DNA from: Lindgomyces ingoldianus
Taxonomy: Eukaryota; Ascomycota; Dothideomycetes; Pleosporales; Lindgomycetaceae
Reading direction: 5' to 3'
DNA: 64,000 nucleotides
NCBI RefSeq assembly: GCF_010093535.1
Contig: NW_022985173.1
Span: forward strand, 1,122,855-1,186,854
How positions within the stretch are numbered: position 1 is the stretch's first letter; each line of letters opens with the position of its first letter. This document shows, piece after piece, positions 20,456 to 32,041 of the stretch. The notes under the pieces were generated by a model. It worked only from the letters and a program-made list of their open reading frames with translations. It did not search any database and was not told the DNA's origin. A program made the position numbers and the translations under genes.

Positions 20456-22732
20456 TCAGTATGTCTGCCAGCCTTGTGGGGGGGCTTGGGCTCCAGGAGC
20501 CCACCCAGCCATTCCAGGTTGCTGCACAGCTGTGCTCTGCTGCATGAAATGTTGGGGACTTGGACTGGGTTGATAAGGATTCTGGCCCATAGCTGGATAA
20601 CCGGGGCTGGGCATAGCAGCCATCGTCTGGTATCGCTGCACAGGTGTACCATGCATTGACCCGCTGCTTTGAGAGTGGTGAAGCTGAGGAGGAATATGTA
20701 GAGGTGACTGCTGAGGATGAGGGGACTGTTGGGCCGCATGTTGAGCGTACTGTTGCATGTTGTGCTGCTGTGAGAGGGGAGAAGGTTGCGGTTGGCCCTG
20801 AGGCCACATATGTGATGGAGCGTAGCCGTAGCCCGGAGGTGGAGCCTGAGCGCCACCAGGCGGAATTCCCATACTCGGGACGCGTTGTTGCATTTGCTCT
20901 GGTCGTAGCGGAGTATGCACCGGATGCCTTGGTGACTGAACCATAGGGTTCTGCGGATAAGACTGCTGCGGATACTGCTGGGCGCTTGGCATGCGACTTT
21001 GCGCTTGTGGTGTATGAGCTACCATACCACGCTGTCCGGTGGGAGGAGCAGTGCTAGTGGAGGGAAGACGAGGTGACTGAACCGCCTGTGAGACTTGCAC
21101 ATTATCGCCTTCCGCGGTGGCTGGACGAGGGGACTGCACAGGGGGATCATGGGGGCGTCTCCAGTAAGAGTCAAGGTACTCTTTACGATTCTTCCGTTGC
21201 TGCTCGAGCTGCTTGTTAAACTCGGCGGTTTGGGCAGCTTGATTGAGAATCTCGCTTGATGGACTGGGCCTGGTAGGGTCTTGATATGGCACTCCCGAAA
21301 GTTCCTGTCTTGGTCGCTGGACATTGCCATAATCTCTAGGTTGCAGATCTGTGGTAGTGGCATGGTTGAACGGATCAGAAGTCGCTGGAGGAACTGCACC
21401 CGGCGCTGGGGTGAGCACACCGTAGGGCTGCATGGGATTTACCCCGGCGCCTAAGTAGTCGTGATCCAGCTTCCCTGGATATGCACCAGCAGCGCCAAAA
21501 GCCAGGGCGTGGGCACCTGCACTGGCTTCAGCAGCCGCAGCCTCTCTCGCCTTTGCTGCTCCGGGTCTCTTCTCACCCGCGGCGTCCTCTTCGGTAAAGC
21601 CTTGCTTCCTGGCTTTGCTCTCCCAGTAGTCATCACGGACCCGCCTTCCGTTTACGATTAGCCTGCTCCCAAACTGTCGAAACATGGACCGTGCAGTCAC
21701 AATCGCGATCTGTCGAGAGCGATACGAATATGGCAGGATTTCCTGATGAATTAAATCATCCTTCTCGGCCTGTGTAGCAATAATCTTGTAGAGCGATCGG
21801 TTCTTATTGAAGAGCAGATACGAGTCCCGGTAACCGAGAACACGGGCGCACTCTGTAGCAAGCATAAATAGCTTGACTTTTCTCTTGGGCACGTAAAAGG
21901 TGCGGCACCGATATTCTCGCCCGTCTAGCGGGTGCCCATTCGGGTCAACCTTCTTCTCGCCGGCTTCGTCAAATTCGCGAGGTAGATATTCGTCTCCCTC
22001 TGGATTGAGCTGGTCGGTAGTGTGGTCCCGAACCGTCGGCAATGCCTTGATCACAGTACTCTTAGTTGGCGTGGTCTTAGACGGCGATGTTTGGGTTGGG
22101 GAAGTTTGAGGAAGTGGTGTGTTCGGTAGTTGGGGAGTTTGTACAGGCGGAGCTGTGTTAGTCTGAGAAGGCGTGGGAGGTAGTTGCGAGGAATGAGGAC
22201 TGTCTGCAAAGGACACCTTAGAAGATTTGGGAGGACGCCCGCGCTTTCGCGGCTTATTCTCATCTGCGACATATGCATTAGTACTTAGGCCCGAGGCGCA
22301 CCGGCAGCCGCTGCGAATAGCCGCATTGCTACTGGGGAAATTCGACATACCTCCATCGCCGTGCCCTCCATGTTGCTCATCCCCGTAGCTGTTTTCTGGG
22401 GAGCGACTGCGCTTGACTCCGCGCGACGGTTGCGGTGGGACGGATTGTGGCTGGCTGCCCAGTACACCTACAAATTGAGGAGTCAGTGGAAATTGTGCCA
22501 ACGGGAAGCTGGGGCGGATGTAACAGATGATGCGGGAGCTAGTAACTTTGCAGCCCGGGACTGTTTGTTGATGGAATTGCGCACAAACGAGAGTTTTGCG
22601 GTCGAAACATGGAAATGCATTTTTCGTACCTGGGGAGTTCAGCGCAGCGGGATTGATGGTGCCAGAGCCGTCCATGATGCCGTTCCCAATACCACCATTT
22701 GTCAAGGTCTGGACTGGATGCATTGAGTACAT
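20456..22732 (-). CDS. Chromatin remodelling complex subunit, RSC7/Swp82 (NPL6) family
   Basis: Subunit of the RSC and/or SWI/SNF nucleosome remodellers, acting in the nucleus. Exons 22631..22732 with the G at 22630, 22351..22467 and 20456..22263, separated by introns 22468..22629 (162 nt) and 22264..22350 (87 nt), give about 675 residues. Both introns are multiples of three and free of stops, so the unspliced frame also reads through (758 residues). I excise them because the joined sequence (NSPGVLGSQPQS and GGDENKPRKRGRPPK) fits the family and both have GT..AG borders (GTACGA, GTATGT). Features in order: an AT-hook-like KPRKRGRPPK, a TPT/SPT-rich linker, the conserved CRC_subunit domain (DGREYRCRTFYVPKRKVKLF through QFGSRLIVNGRRVRDDYW) and a long Gln/Pro-rich tail. 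Confidence 0.88.
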   Translation of the reverse strand: MYSMHPVQTLTNGGIGNGIMDGSGTINPAALNSPGTKNAFPCFDRKTLVCAQFHQQTVPGCKVTSSRIICYIRPSFPLAQFPLTPQFVGVLGSQPQSVPPQPSRGVKRSRSPENSYGDEQHGGHGDGGMSNFPSSNAAIRSGCRCASGLSTNAYVADENKPRKRGRPPKSSKVSFADSPHSSQLPPTPSQTNTAPPVQTPQLPNTPLPQTSPTQTSPSKTTPTKSTVIKALPTVRDHTTDQLNPEGDEYLPREFDEAGEKKVDPNGHPLDGREYRCRTFYVPKRKVKLFMLATECARVLGYRDSYLLFNKNRSLYKIIATQAEKDDLIHQEILPYSYRSRQIAIVTARSMFRQFGSRLIVNGRRVRDDYWESKARKQGFTEEDAAGEKRPGAAKAREAAAAEASAGAHALAFGAAGAYPGKLDHDYLGAGVNPMQPYGVLTPAPGAVPPATSDPFNHATTTDLQPRDYGNVQRPRQELSGVPYQDPTRPSPSSEILNQAAQTAEFNKQLEQQRKNRKEYLDSYWRRPHDPPVQSPRPATAEGDNVQVSQAVQSPRLPSTSTAPPTGQRGMVAHTPQAQSRMPSAQQYPQQSYPQNPMVQSPRHPVHTPLRPEQMQQRVPSMGIPPGGAQAPPPGYGYAPSHMWPQGQPQPSPLSQQHNMQQYAQHAAQQSPHPQQSPLHIPPQLHHSQSSGSMHGTPVQRYQTMAAMPSPGYPAMGQNPYQPSPSPQHFMQQSTAVQQPGMAGWAPGAQAPPQGWQTY

Positions 22733-25700
22733 TCCAGGCGTTGCAAGGAGCGGCCGGGCTCGCAGGCAGCTCCGGTCGGGTCAGCGAGCTCTATTCGAGG
22801 CCAATCGGGCGGCGGCGATTTTAAAAAGGGGCGATGGGATGGATGCAGTGATGGCGGACCTGGGGCGTGCGACGCGACGGGCGTGGCATGCGGTAGAGTC
22901 GTGATGAGGTTGAGATGGGGATTCACGACGGGGTTTGTGGTGTCGACGCGACAGAGTAGCCGCACGTTCCCGAAGATGATCCAGGCCAAGCACTGGTGAG
23001 ATCCGGGCGTCAACCTCAGTTCGGTCGGAGCCAGCAAGGCAGTCCAGTAGGGTGTGCGCGGTGAGGGTTTGGCGGCCTACTGCGCGATGCGTTGTTGGGC
23101 GATGCAAGGTCGCACAGGGACAAGAACAGGAGGGTGAGCGGGAGGCGGGAGGCGAGAGGCGTGCGCGGAGTGCGTGGAGTGCAGCGCGATGACGAGCCGC
23201 GAAGCTGATCCGCAACACCTGGGGGCACCTGGGGAACTCCGACTGCGACTCGGGCTGTGCAAGGAGAATAATGTTAGCAGCGTGCTCGTCGGGTGGGCGA
23301 GCGCACCATGGCAATAGCAGGGCGACAAGTAAGGCTGCCACGTGAGAGGGTGGATGGGAAACCACAAATCGCAGCACCCAGCGATGACCGATAGGGATGG
23401 GCGGGGAGCTGCTCGCACCCGCTGTAAGGGTTTGTCGTCAGCGACCTTGGGGCTTGCAGCGTGCGCACTCTGGGGCCCGGCAGCTGCAAGATTCCCGTGG
23501 TCGGGACGTGTGGAGAAGGGAGGACGTACCGTTTGGTGGCAGGCTCAGGCTGCCGTCTAACCCACGACGATATGATGCGAGCCAGTAGTGGGATATGTAC
23601 GAATCGAAGGTGTAAGGTGGCCGCCGTCGCGGCTAAGGCCAGCGTCCTTCCGCGGCTGTGGATACGCTGCGAGAGCTGTTCGAGGCGGGAGACGAGTGGA
23701 GGCTGGCAGCAGAGACCAACAGGACCCTTCAACCGCACACCGAGGGAGCAGGCTGCGCAGCAATAACTGGAGCGCTGGGGGGTGGGGGGTCCACAACTGG
23801 GGTGAATTGCGATTGCGAATGGAGGGATACCTAATCGATAAAGTGCATGCAGCGGGGCGCTTGGCTTGGGCTGGTGCGTCGTCAGGGAGCAAGGAAGCGC
23901 AAGGAAGAGGCTGCGCTGGGCAGCTGATCGGGGCGGCGACGACGACGCTGCTGGGAGACACTGGCCGGCACACAACGGCGCGGACAGTAGCGAGCAAATG
24001 GCGGCGGATCTGGCGTCCCCCTTCACGCTTCAAGAGCGGCTGCAAGAGGTCTGGAGGCGGGTGCTGGACGGGCAACTTGGGGGTTTGGGGTCGGAGGGGG
24101 CACCACTTCCGTGCTGCTTCAAGGGCCAGGCCAGCCGCAGCAGCAGTCAGTGGTCAAGGCGTGGGCATGGAGCAGCGTGAGGGTGCATGGATGGTGGCTT
24201 TTCACAGGCGTCGCTGTGTCGCGGCGTTCGTTTCCTGCAATCCGCTTCAACAAGGCAGCGGACAAGATGACCTGCATAATTGCTCTGATAGTGACGCCTG
24301 CTCGGATCGCCCTTAGTGTCCAGAATTATTGACAGCAGCCCATCCGCCCCCCGACCAACGGCCAAGCTCACAGGATCCCGAATCTGCGCCGCCCGGCTCT
24401 GATTAATCACTCAAGAAATATTCAACTGCTGAGGGCAGTCCGCGCTGCTCACAACCCCTTCGGCCGTCTTCCATTGCTTGCTCATCCACACGCGAAGTCC
24501 GTTCCGGCTGAGTGTGCACAGAAACGGCGAGGCGGGCGTCCGGCGAGCAGGGCATCACGAACAGGTCCTTCATCTCTCCCACCACTCAGATCCGCCGTGC
24601 GCTGCTGATTGAGCAAAGGCGAGGGTGTCAGTAGGATGCTGTCGAATCATCGCCTGTCTAGGCCCAAGATGCCGCAGAGGACTAAGACAGACTGGATTCG
24701 GGCGTGCATGACCACGGCGGCCGCTTATGCATTCCCCATCCTCTTTTATCAACCTAGCCGTATCGTCTGACTCCCTCTCTCGTCGCCGTCCCCACTGAGA
24801 GGCCCTTTGCTGCCGCTGATGCTTGCCGCAGCAACCGAATCTAGCAGTTGACTTAATTGAAGTCCATGTCCGAACCTACCACCTTCCACGGCTGCCTGCT
24901 CGTAAATCCCGCCCAGTCCGCCCTCGGCGATCGGTCGCCAAATCGGCCAATCTATGTGGTAAGTGAAGGCGTAATCCATTCTTCTGTTTCGCTGAGTAAC
25001 CTCACGGCCAGGCTTTGAGTGGCCTCGTCCTCAGTCAAAGCAGCCCCAATCCAACCTATGAGAGTCAAACACTGCTTGACCACGGCAAGCGGTTCCGTTA
25101 ATCCGGTTCAGCTTCCCTGAGGTCTGGTTAGGGCCTTCCGTGAAGCAGAGGCCAAACTGTCCTGAGTATCTTCTGTGTGGTCTTGAACTTGAATTGACGA
25201 TCCGTTCCACGATTGTCCCGCCTCCGTCCCCCCGACAAGGGAAGACTGTCGAGGGATGAGCCCTTAACTGTCCGTGCTGCAATCGATCGACCGCACGGTC
25301 ACTTGCTTGTATCTTGCATCGCTTCCGCAGCGCGCCACACTGTTCCTCGGTGGCTTGAATCCGCCCGCATCGAACACGACGTCGAACCACACTTTGACCT
25401 GGCCTGTGCGTTACTTGAAGAAAGTGGAGATGTCCTTTGAGGCTCTCTCCAGTCGAAGCAGCTTGAGAGTTTCCGAAACGAAAATGAAAACCCACCGAGA
25501 CACGGGGCTTGCATTGGCGGAAGACTTGAATTCCGTGAATCACGCTATCGCTGCTTGACTGTCCAAATCAGGCCCAGTTGAAGGAGGCGCGTCATGATGC
25601 TTTCAGTTCGGACGTGTTCGCCGGTGGGCTGTGCAACCATGGGTAATGTCTCAGAGTGGAGTTCGTCAGATGCTCCCCTGCAGGGTCCGTCGTCGCCCGT

Positions 25701-27650
25701 CAACCAGTTCCAATATAGCCGTCAAAGCATTTCACTGCGACGTCTCTCCAGGACAGCGGAGCCCTAAACGGTCAATTCAACTAGAGCAGACAGATTGTGC
25801 AGGGTAAAGGGTCTCGTGACGAGTATGAGTCGACATGATAAGGGTGGATTGCAAATACCCCAACCCAACCCGAAGACAATTGATCCCCCTTGCCTTTCGC
25901 CTGTAATGTTAGTAGATACAAAGCAACAAGTTACGCACTGAATAGCGTGATTGATTGCACTGCTGAATACCAAGAAAGTAGTAATCCAAGTGTTATCCCT
26001 AGCCACGACATCGAGAGGGCATTGTTGACTAGTCCGTTCTGCCGTCTTTAGAAAATTAGTGTCATATCTCAACGGTTCTGTAAGCACCACTGGACGCGCA
26101 CTCGAAACGATCGATGGAGAATCCTGGACGAATTCCTAGCTTACAGCTTGGCGCTAGGTCTAAGGTGGAGCTTGATCAGATGATGCAGACGCTATCGTGA
26201 ACGGTCGACTCGTGGAGCCGCTACTTTAGATGCGAGTGCGAGTTCCCCAGCCAAACTCCCGAATATCGTGGGTGTGAAACTAGGCACAGGTAAAGACGGG
26301 CTGTTGTTTGACTGACCAGTCGGAGATGGTTTGCTGTGGGGTTTTCGTTTCAAACTACCGCAGTGACGGAGCACATTACTTTGCGGAGCGTATGACAGCC
26401 GATGATTACTGCAAATAGAGAGGTGCGAAGAGTGCTCTAATTCCTAAGCCAGACTACACGTTCAGTGGTGCAGCAAGTCTTGTAGTACAACTCTGGCGGT
26501 GAGTCGTCCATCTTGACCGCTTTGTTCCGAGGGAAAAAAAAAATAAAACTCAATCACTGGTCGTGAGGTAATAGTAACATGGTAGGGTTTGCGAATCCTT
26601 GGTACCGAGCTAGCCTGTCCCTGCTTTGGCCTAGACAAACGGAAAGGACTCCTCGGGCTAGGGGCTTCTGTGCAATTGTTTCACACACTTCATGAAAAGA
26701 GAAGTTTGATAGACAGACAGACAGGTTTCAGGCAGCGGGTATGGAGAGGCTGCTCAAAGAGATCTCCAATGTAGGTGTCCTTTTATTGGTGTTTTTGCTT
26801 TTGGCAGGTCGGAGGGCGCTTCCAATACTCGTCTGCTGTTACATCCACTGAATACTACCACGGGGAAGATTGAACGGCTGGCATTGCCTGAAATGTGTAG
26901 CAACTGTTTGAATTTGTTTGCTTTCCCTATGTGTGTGAGTCAAAAATAACTGCTGCGTCGCGTCCACCGATATCCGTAAAGTGTGGCGGGGCCTTAATAG
27001 AGCAATTAAGTGGTTAGGTCTATCATAGCGAATAGAAAGCGGGAATGCGCCTGCCGTTGCAGAGAGAGCGATCAGGTGGAATGCGAGAGTTGTGTCGTCG
27101 TATCATCGTCTAGACTCATCAGATGACCTTAACACCGTTTGTTGAAATTGATTGGATAAGATGCGGCTGTAGTAGACAACCGAGCCGGGGAAGATCTGGT
27201 TCAGCCATCACGCGTACGTTCTCAGAAAGCTTAAATATTTCCTGATAACGGCTCCCTCCGACGTAAAGGGTGGGTGTGGCAAGTGCAGGTTCACATAGTC
27301 AAGCATGATCCAAGGTACATTGACGCCTGGATTTCTGGCCAGATGGTTGAGTTCTTCGACTTCGAATTGTGAGATACTACCTCTGTAGTGGGATGTCAAT
27401 TAATCTATGTTGCCTGTCTCCACTAGGGATCACCTACACAAATTGGGGTATTCAGAGGCTTTCAATCGCCTCGCCTTCAACGCCAACCGATCCTTATCTT
27501 CCGAAGAAAAACACCGGAAGATACTCTGAGGAAAATCGGAGAGATAGAGGGCTGCTATACATCCAGGGAGTTTACCTCGATAGCTACGCTTTCGCTGCCT
27601 AACCAGTTGATCACACGCCGAGATCGAGATGATCTCGCAAACCATTTCCT
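22733..27650. other. Long intergenic region upstream of the RSC7-like gene
   Basis: About 4.9 kb. The first 1.6 kb (to about 24.4 kb) is strikingly GC-rich, with overlapping long open frames on both strands that have mutually exclusive, low-complexity translations. I treat it as promoter and 5' leader. From 24.4 to 27.65 kb no gene, repeat or RNA is recognised. Confidence 0.4.
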
Positions 27651-28409
27651 TCACTTTCTCCCAGGGGCAAGGCCGGGCACGGCACTGTAACGCTCGTCAC
27701 GTTCTGTCTTGAAGAGAAATTGGACCCAGAAGTCCCTGCTGTCCTCGTCGAACCATTGCCAGAACTTCCCTTCCCGCCTGTCCACCTCCCGAGCTTGTAG
27801 CTTGACAGCCACAGTTTCATATGGTTCTGCAGCGACAACAAAGTATTGGAACTGCGCATTTGGCTCCTCGATCTTTTGCTCATAAGCGTTCATGAACCGT
27901 AATCGGGGAGCGACGCCGGGGGCAATCTCGGGATAGTGAAATTGAAAGAGCAGTCCATTCTGGCGCGTCATCGGATCGCGAACTTTGGTGATTCTATATC
28001 CCGGCCTCCCGATTTTGATTAAATTTTTCTTCACCTGCACACCAGCGAGCAGGCCTGGCACCACCGAGTCAGGTCCCTTCCCCTCCTTTTGCTCCCTCGC
28101 TGCTCGACGCGCGAGGTTGGTCTGATGCTTTCGCCCCTGGGTATGTGCCAAATAAGATCCGTCATTCTGGTGTACTGTCAAGCATAGACGGCACTCAAAG
28201 CTGCCGACGTGGTTTTTGAAGAAGTAGGGGTCTTTGTCAAGATCGATTGTTTCCAGTGCGAGCTTCCGTAGACGTTCCCGGCGATCGGCGTTGGTTGCAG
28301 AGGTTGAGGCGACACCACCACCTCCATGTTTGGAGCCCGCGCGATTCTGGAGATGTTATTGATGAAGTACTTGGGATAAGATGCTGAGGTTGCGTACTTG
28401 GTAGTCCAT
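27651..28409 (-). CDS. PRP11: Splicing factor 3A subunit 2 (Prp11)
   Basis: Component of SF3a in the U2 snRNP, needed for prespliceosome formation in the nucleus. Exon 1 (28398..28409) encodes only MDYQ; intron 28397..28347 (GTACGC..CTCCAG) joins in phase 0 to exon 2 (27651..28346). The product has 235 residues, the usual size for fungal Prp11. It opens with NRAGSKHGGGGVAS and carries the matrin-type zinc finger FECRLCLTVHQNDGSYLAH followed by TQGRKH. The conserved GRPGYRITKVRDP and LLFQFHYPEI blocks come next. The C-terminus includes FWVQFLFK. It lacks the Pro-rich tail of metazoan SF3A2. It shares a 411-bp promoter region with the tubulin cofactor gene. Confidence 0.95.
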
Positions 28410-28820
28410 GCTGGAGATCCCTAGCGAGACTCTTTGCCACTCGTTGACACTTGTGATGGATTGCGAGTAGATAATTCCAACGCTCAAAGTATGCTGGCAG
28501 GAAGGTGCTGTGGATGGAGTGGACGTGGCGCGTTGGCGTTGTGTCGTCGAAGAACTTTACCTAGCCACGCCAAGAAATTGTGCCACACCAGTGATATCAC
28601 GTGCATGTCAGGCACCTCTGTGTTTACCGTCTTGAAATGCTTCACGCAGCTCAAATGTTTCCAGGACTCTGATTACCCAGTAATATCGACATTCTATTCC
28701 CAGAAGACTGTCCTTGCAGTTTTCCTAGTCTTTCAGTCTTTCTAGTCTCGCAGTTATCTTAAGTTGTGGATGATGCCTCCAGAATTTAACACCAACCAAC
28801 CACCATAACTGTATTATCCG
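28410..28820. promoter_or_regulatory. Bidirectional promoter PRP11 / tubulin cofactor E
   Basis: 411 bp between divergent starts. Pyrimidine-rich near the tubulin cofactor gene. No specific site recognised. Confidence 0.5.
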
Positions 28821-30894
28821 ATGGCGACTGACCTCTACATCGGCAAACGCCTCTCTTTTGACGTACAACTGTGTACTGTACGGTATATTGGCAAGCTCAA
28901 AGGTACCAAAGGGGAGTGGCTGGGTGTAGAGTGGGATGATCCAACTCGAGGGAAGCACTCCGGGGAGAATGGGGGCATTAAATATTTCGAATGTGATTAC
29001 TTCCTCTCAACCCCCTCTCTACTGTTGATTGCCATTTCTGTTTCTGGGGGGAGGGTAAGCTGACAATCCAGGCGCGAACAAACAACCAACCGCTGGCTCT
29101 TTCGTCCGCCCAGGACGCAAATCTGACCCGCCCCAGTCTTTCGTCGAAGCCTTGAAAATGAAGTATGCCTCCGAATACTTTGAAGACCCCGATGTGCAGA
29201 TTGTTTTCACAATTCAAGATAATACCAAGCCTCCTTTGTCGCAGCCGAGTCGACCTATCCGGATTAGCGGTAAAGAGGTGGAAGAAGTCGGCTTCGACAA
29301 AATTCGGAAGCAGCTGGCAGATCTTAATGAGTTGCGAATTGTCATCTTAGATGGCTTGTGCATGTCGAGGCCGATTGCCACTTTAAGAGAAAGAAAAGAA
29401 GCATCACAGGAAGACGCTTGGCCCACAGGCCTCACAGACATCAAGGATGTGTGTCCAAAGACTGTCGAACTTGATCTGAGTCGCAATCTGTTCGAAGAGT
29501 GGAGGGAGGTTGCCTCTATTTGCGAGCAGCTGGACAAGTTGAGAAGCTTGAGAGTGGAGTAAGTGTTTCCGGGATTTCCCCGTGTCACTAGTCCTTTACG
29601 ACTCGGTGTCGTTCCATATGTTAACGTTGGCTCTCAGCGGTAACCGGTTTCGAGATACAACATTGACCAACGCCGAGAGACAAAGATGCCTCAAAGCCTT
29701 CGGAAACATTAAGACACTCAGGCTAGAAGACACTCTTCTCTCATGGGAGGAGGTACAACCTCCCTCCCCCTCAAAGTCTCCTCTACTAAAACCCTCCAGA
29801 TAACTCGGATAACCACCCTGTTCCCTACCCTTACAACCTTCGTCGCCTCCAGCAATCTTTACACAACCTTAACCCCACATCTCCTAACCCCAACCATCAC
29901 CGACCTAACCCTGGAAGACAACCTGTTCCCCTCCCTCTCCTCCCTTTCCCCCCTAACCCGCCTGCCTAACCTCCAACGCCTCGTCCTCAAAAGCAACAAA
30001 ATCTCCTCAGCCTCCCCATCAGACGTCCCACTCCCCATCTTCTCTCACACCATCACCGACGTCGACCTCTCCTACAACGCCATTGTCACCTGGGCGTTCA
30101 TCGACGCCCTCGCTCACGTCTTTCCGGGCCTAACCTCCCTCCGAATCTCCCACAACCCGTTATACCACTCACTACAATCCGCCGACGGCCGCACGCTCAG
30201 CGTTGAAGATGGATACATGCTCACACTCGCTCGGCTTGGGGCGCTCAAAATTTTAAACTACAGTCCGATTACTGCCAAAGAGCGGCTAAATGCCGAATCA
30301 TACTACCTGTCCCTCATATCCCGTGAACTAGTTTTCTCACCACCGGAACTTGCAGACCAGATCATAGCGTCGCATCCACGATATCAGTATCTGTGTGCGG
30401 AGTACGGGGAACCGGTTATCCATCATGAAGCGGGGAAAGTGAATCCGAATTCGTTGGCGGCGCGGCTTGTAAGGTGTACTTTTTACCTAGGGGCTAGTGC
30501 GAAGGCGTCCTTATCTACGGCTATAGCATCGTCTCTCTCTCTCCCAACTGTAGAACGCATTGAAGCGGAAGTCCCCACATCCTTCACTGCATACAGTCTC
30601 CTCGGATTCGTGGCCAAGGAATTCAGCCTGCCTCCTAGGAAACTGAGACTTGTCTGGGAGACGGGGGACTGGATGCTTGCGAGTCGTGCACTGCACGATG
30701 TCGCGGAAGAAGAATGGGATTCTGAGTCTGAGTCTGAGTCTGGGTCTAGTAGGAGCGGGGGTGACGATGGGGTAGAGTTAGAGCGGGATGGGGGAGAGAG
30801 GGTGATGAGGGAGGTGGAGATTGTGCCTGGGACGAAGTTGGTTGGGACATGGATTGATGGGATGGAGGCTGTGATTAGAGTGGAGATGAGATGA
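28821..30894 (+). CDS. Tubulin-folding cofactor E (Pac2/TBCE)
   Basis: Chaperone that binds alpha-tubulin and helps assemble alpha/beta heterodimers in the cytosol. Exons 28821..28992, 29072..29558, 29638..29752 and 29800..30894 join in frame to 622 residues. The N-terminus is a CAP-Gly domain (GTKGEWLGVEWDDPTRGKHS, about residues 29-48, ending in SFVRPGRKSD). Leucine-rich repeats follow (TVELDLSRNLF, LRSLRVDGNRF, ITDLTLEDNLFPSL, LQRLVLKSNKIS). The C-terminal about 100 residues read as the ubiquitin-like domain of the family. A (TCTGAG)n microsatellite at 30720-30745 encodes an acidic SESESES stretch inside that domain. Intron 3 is only 47 nt, with a TACTAAA branch site. Confidence 0.92.
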
Positions 30895-31183
30895 AAGTCT
30901 TACGAAAAATCTACCCGGGATACTATTGTGTATCAGAAGACTACAGCAAGGCACACACACTCTCTCAACTTCAAAGCATTAATAAATAGACAGAATGACC
31001 GCAAGGTGTGGGAAGACTATCTCCGAGGAAGTTATCATTAATTCCTCCAGCACCCCAGTTGAAAACCAAACTCCAGAGCCATGCTCAAAGCATTTGAAAA
31101 GGCACACGAACCCCCTCTTTTTATGTACCAAAACCACATGATCAACATAAGCAAGCAAGTAAGCATCCCAGCTACCCGCCTCG
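30895..31183. other. Convergent 3' region
   Basis: 289 bp between the tubulin cofactor stop and the convergent GPI-type gene; 3' untranslated sequence only. Confidence 0.4.
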
Positions 31184-32041
31184 TTACCTAAGCATCTGAC
31201 CCGCAATTCCCACCGCCACGCCGGCTCCAATCCCATATATGCGCCCACATGCATTTCTTCTCCCGGCCCCCGTATTCCCTGTATTCCCGTTGCCAAAAGC
31301 CTGACACGCCTGCACCTGCAACCCAAAGCAAGCCTGCGCGCTCAGACTCGAGCAAATCGAGCTCGCGGACGGCATTCCCACACTCGCAATGGCCGTGATG
31401 GTCGCCCCACCGTTCGGTGCAGAAATTGTGACGCCCTGGCGGCCACTCGCTAGTGCTGCAGTGCAGCTTGCAGCATCCGTCTGGCAGCTCGTATAAGCTG
31501 AAGAGCAAGCGGCTGCATTGGTGTAAGTAGTCGGAATAAAGGCGAAAGGGTAGTACTGGTTTGATACCGTGGATCGGACATAAGACTGGGATCCGCTTTG
31601 CTGGACGAACGTCGTTGCCGTGGACGTGCCAATGATGACGCCATTGTTCGTGGTCGTGACTGCCGTGACGAAAGGGACCGTTGTGGTAGCCGCGCCTCCT
31701 CCCGTATTGGAAGCTGTGGTTCCTCCGCCTACGGGCGCGATGGTTCCCGTGCAGGCAGCGTTTAGAGGGCAGCATGCGACATGGCCGGCAGCGTCAGCGG
31801 AACATACACTGCCCGACCTACAGCAGAGTCCTGGGGCCCCGAGACCAGAGCATGCATTGTAACCCGATGCGCAGCCCGTCTGTCTTTTAAGGAGCTCGAG
31901 TTCCCCCTCTCCTTCTGCGATTGTGTCGTTGGTTTGGGCGGGCGGGCTTTCGAGCAGTGGTTCAACGAAGGCGGCTAGGAAGTTGGGTGTTGCGCAGGCA
32001 ATTGCGACGAGGAGGAACAGGGAAGCAAGAACATTCCGCAT
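31184..32041 (-). CDS. Secreted Cys-rich GPI-anchored-type protein
   Basis: Single exon, 285 residues from the ATG at 32041. An in-frame ATG 132 bp upstream is rejected because MRNVLASLFLLVAIACA is a clear signal peptide. A dibasic KR site (ELLKRQTGC) precedes a Cys-rich module: TGCASGYNACSGLG, LCCRSGSVCS and VACCPLNAACTG. A Thr/Ser-rich stretch with many Thr-Thr pairs (probable O-glycosylation) follows, then a second set of paired cysteines (AYTSCQTDAASC, ICSSLSAQACFGLQVQAC). The C-terminus IGAGVAVGIAGQMLR is mildly hydrophobic, so a GPI signal is plausible but weak. It resembles a common family of fungal wall proteins without assigned function. Confidence 0.8.
   Translation of the reverse strand: MRNVLASLFLLVAIACATPNFLAAFVEPLLESPPAQTNDTIAEGEGELELLKRQTGCASGYNACSGLGAPGLCCRSGSVCSADAAGHVACCPLNAACTGTIAPVGGGTTASNTGGGAATTTVPFVTAVTTTNNGVIIGTSTATTFVQQSGSQSYVRSTVSNQYYPFAFIPTTYTNAAACSSAYTSCQTDAASCTAALASGRQGVTISAPNGGATITAIASVGMPSASSICSSLSAQACFGLQVQACQAFGNGNTGNTGAGRRNACGRIYGIGAGVAVGIAGQMLR

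Noticed and set aside
23274..24316. Overlapping open frames of about 240-250 codons on both strands
   Set aside because: They lie in GC-rich DNA where stops are rare, overlap each other, have low-complexity Arg/Pro/Ser-rich translations and show no family resemblance.
25031..25543. A 170-codon minus-strand frame
   Set aside because: Composition and lack of any family pattern suggest a chance frame; other frames overlap it on the plus strand.
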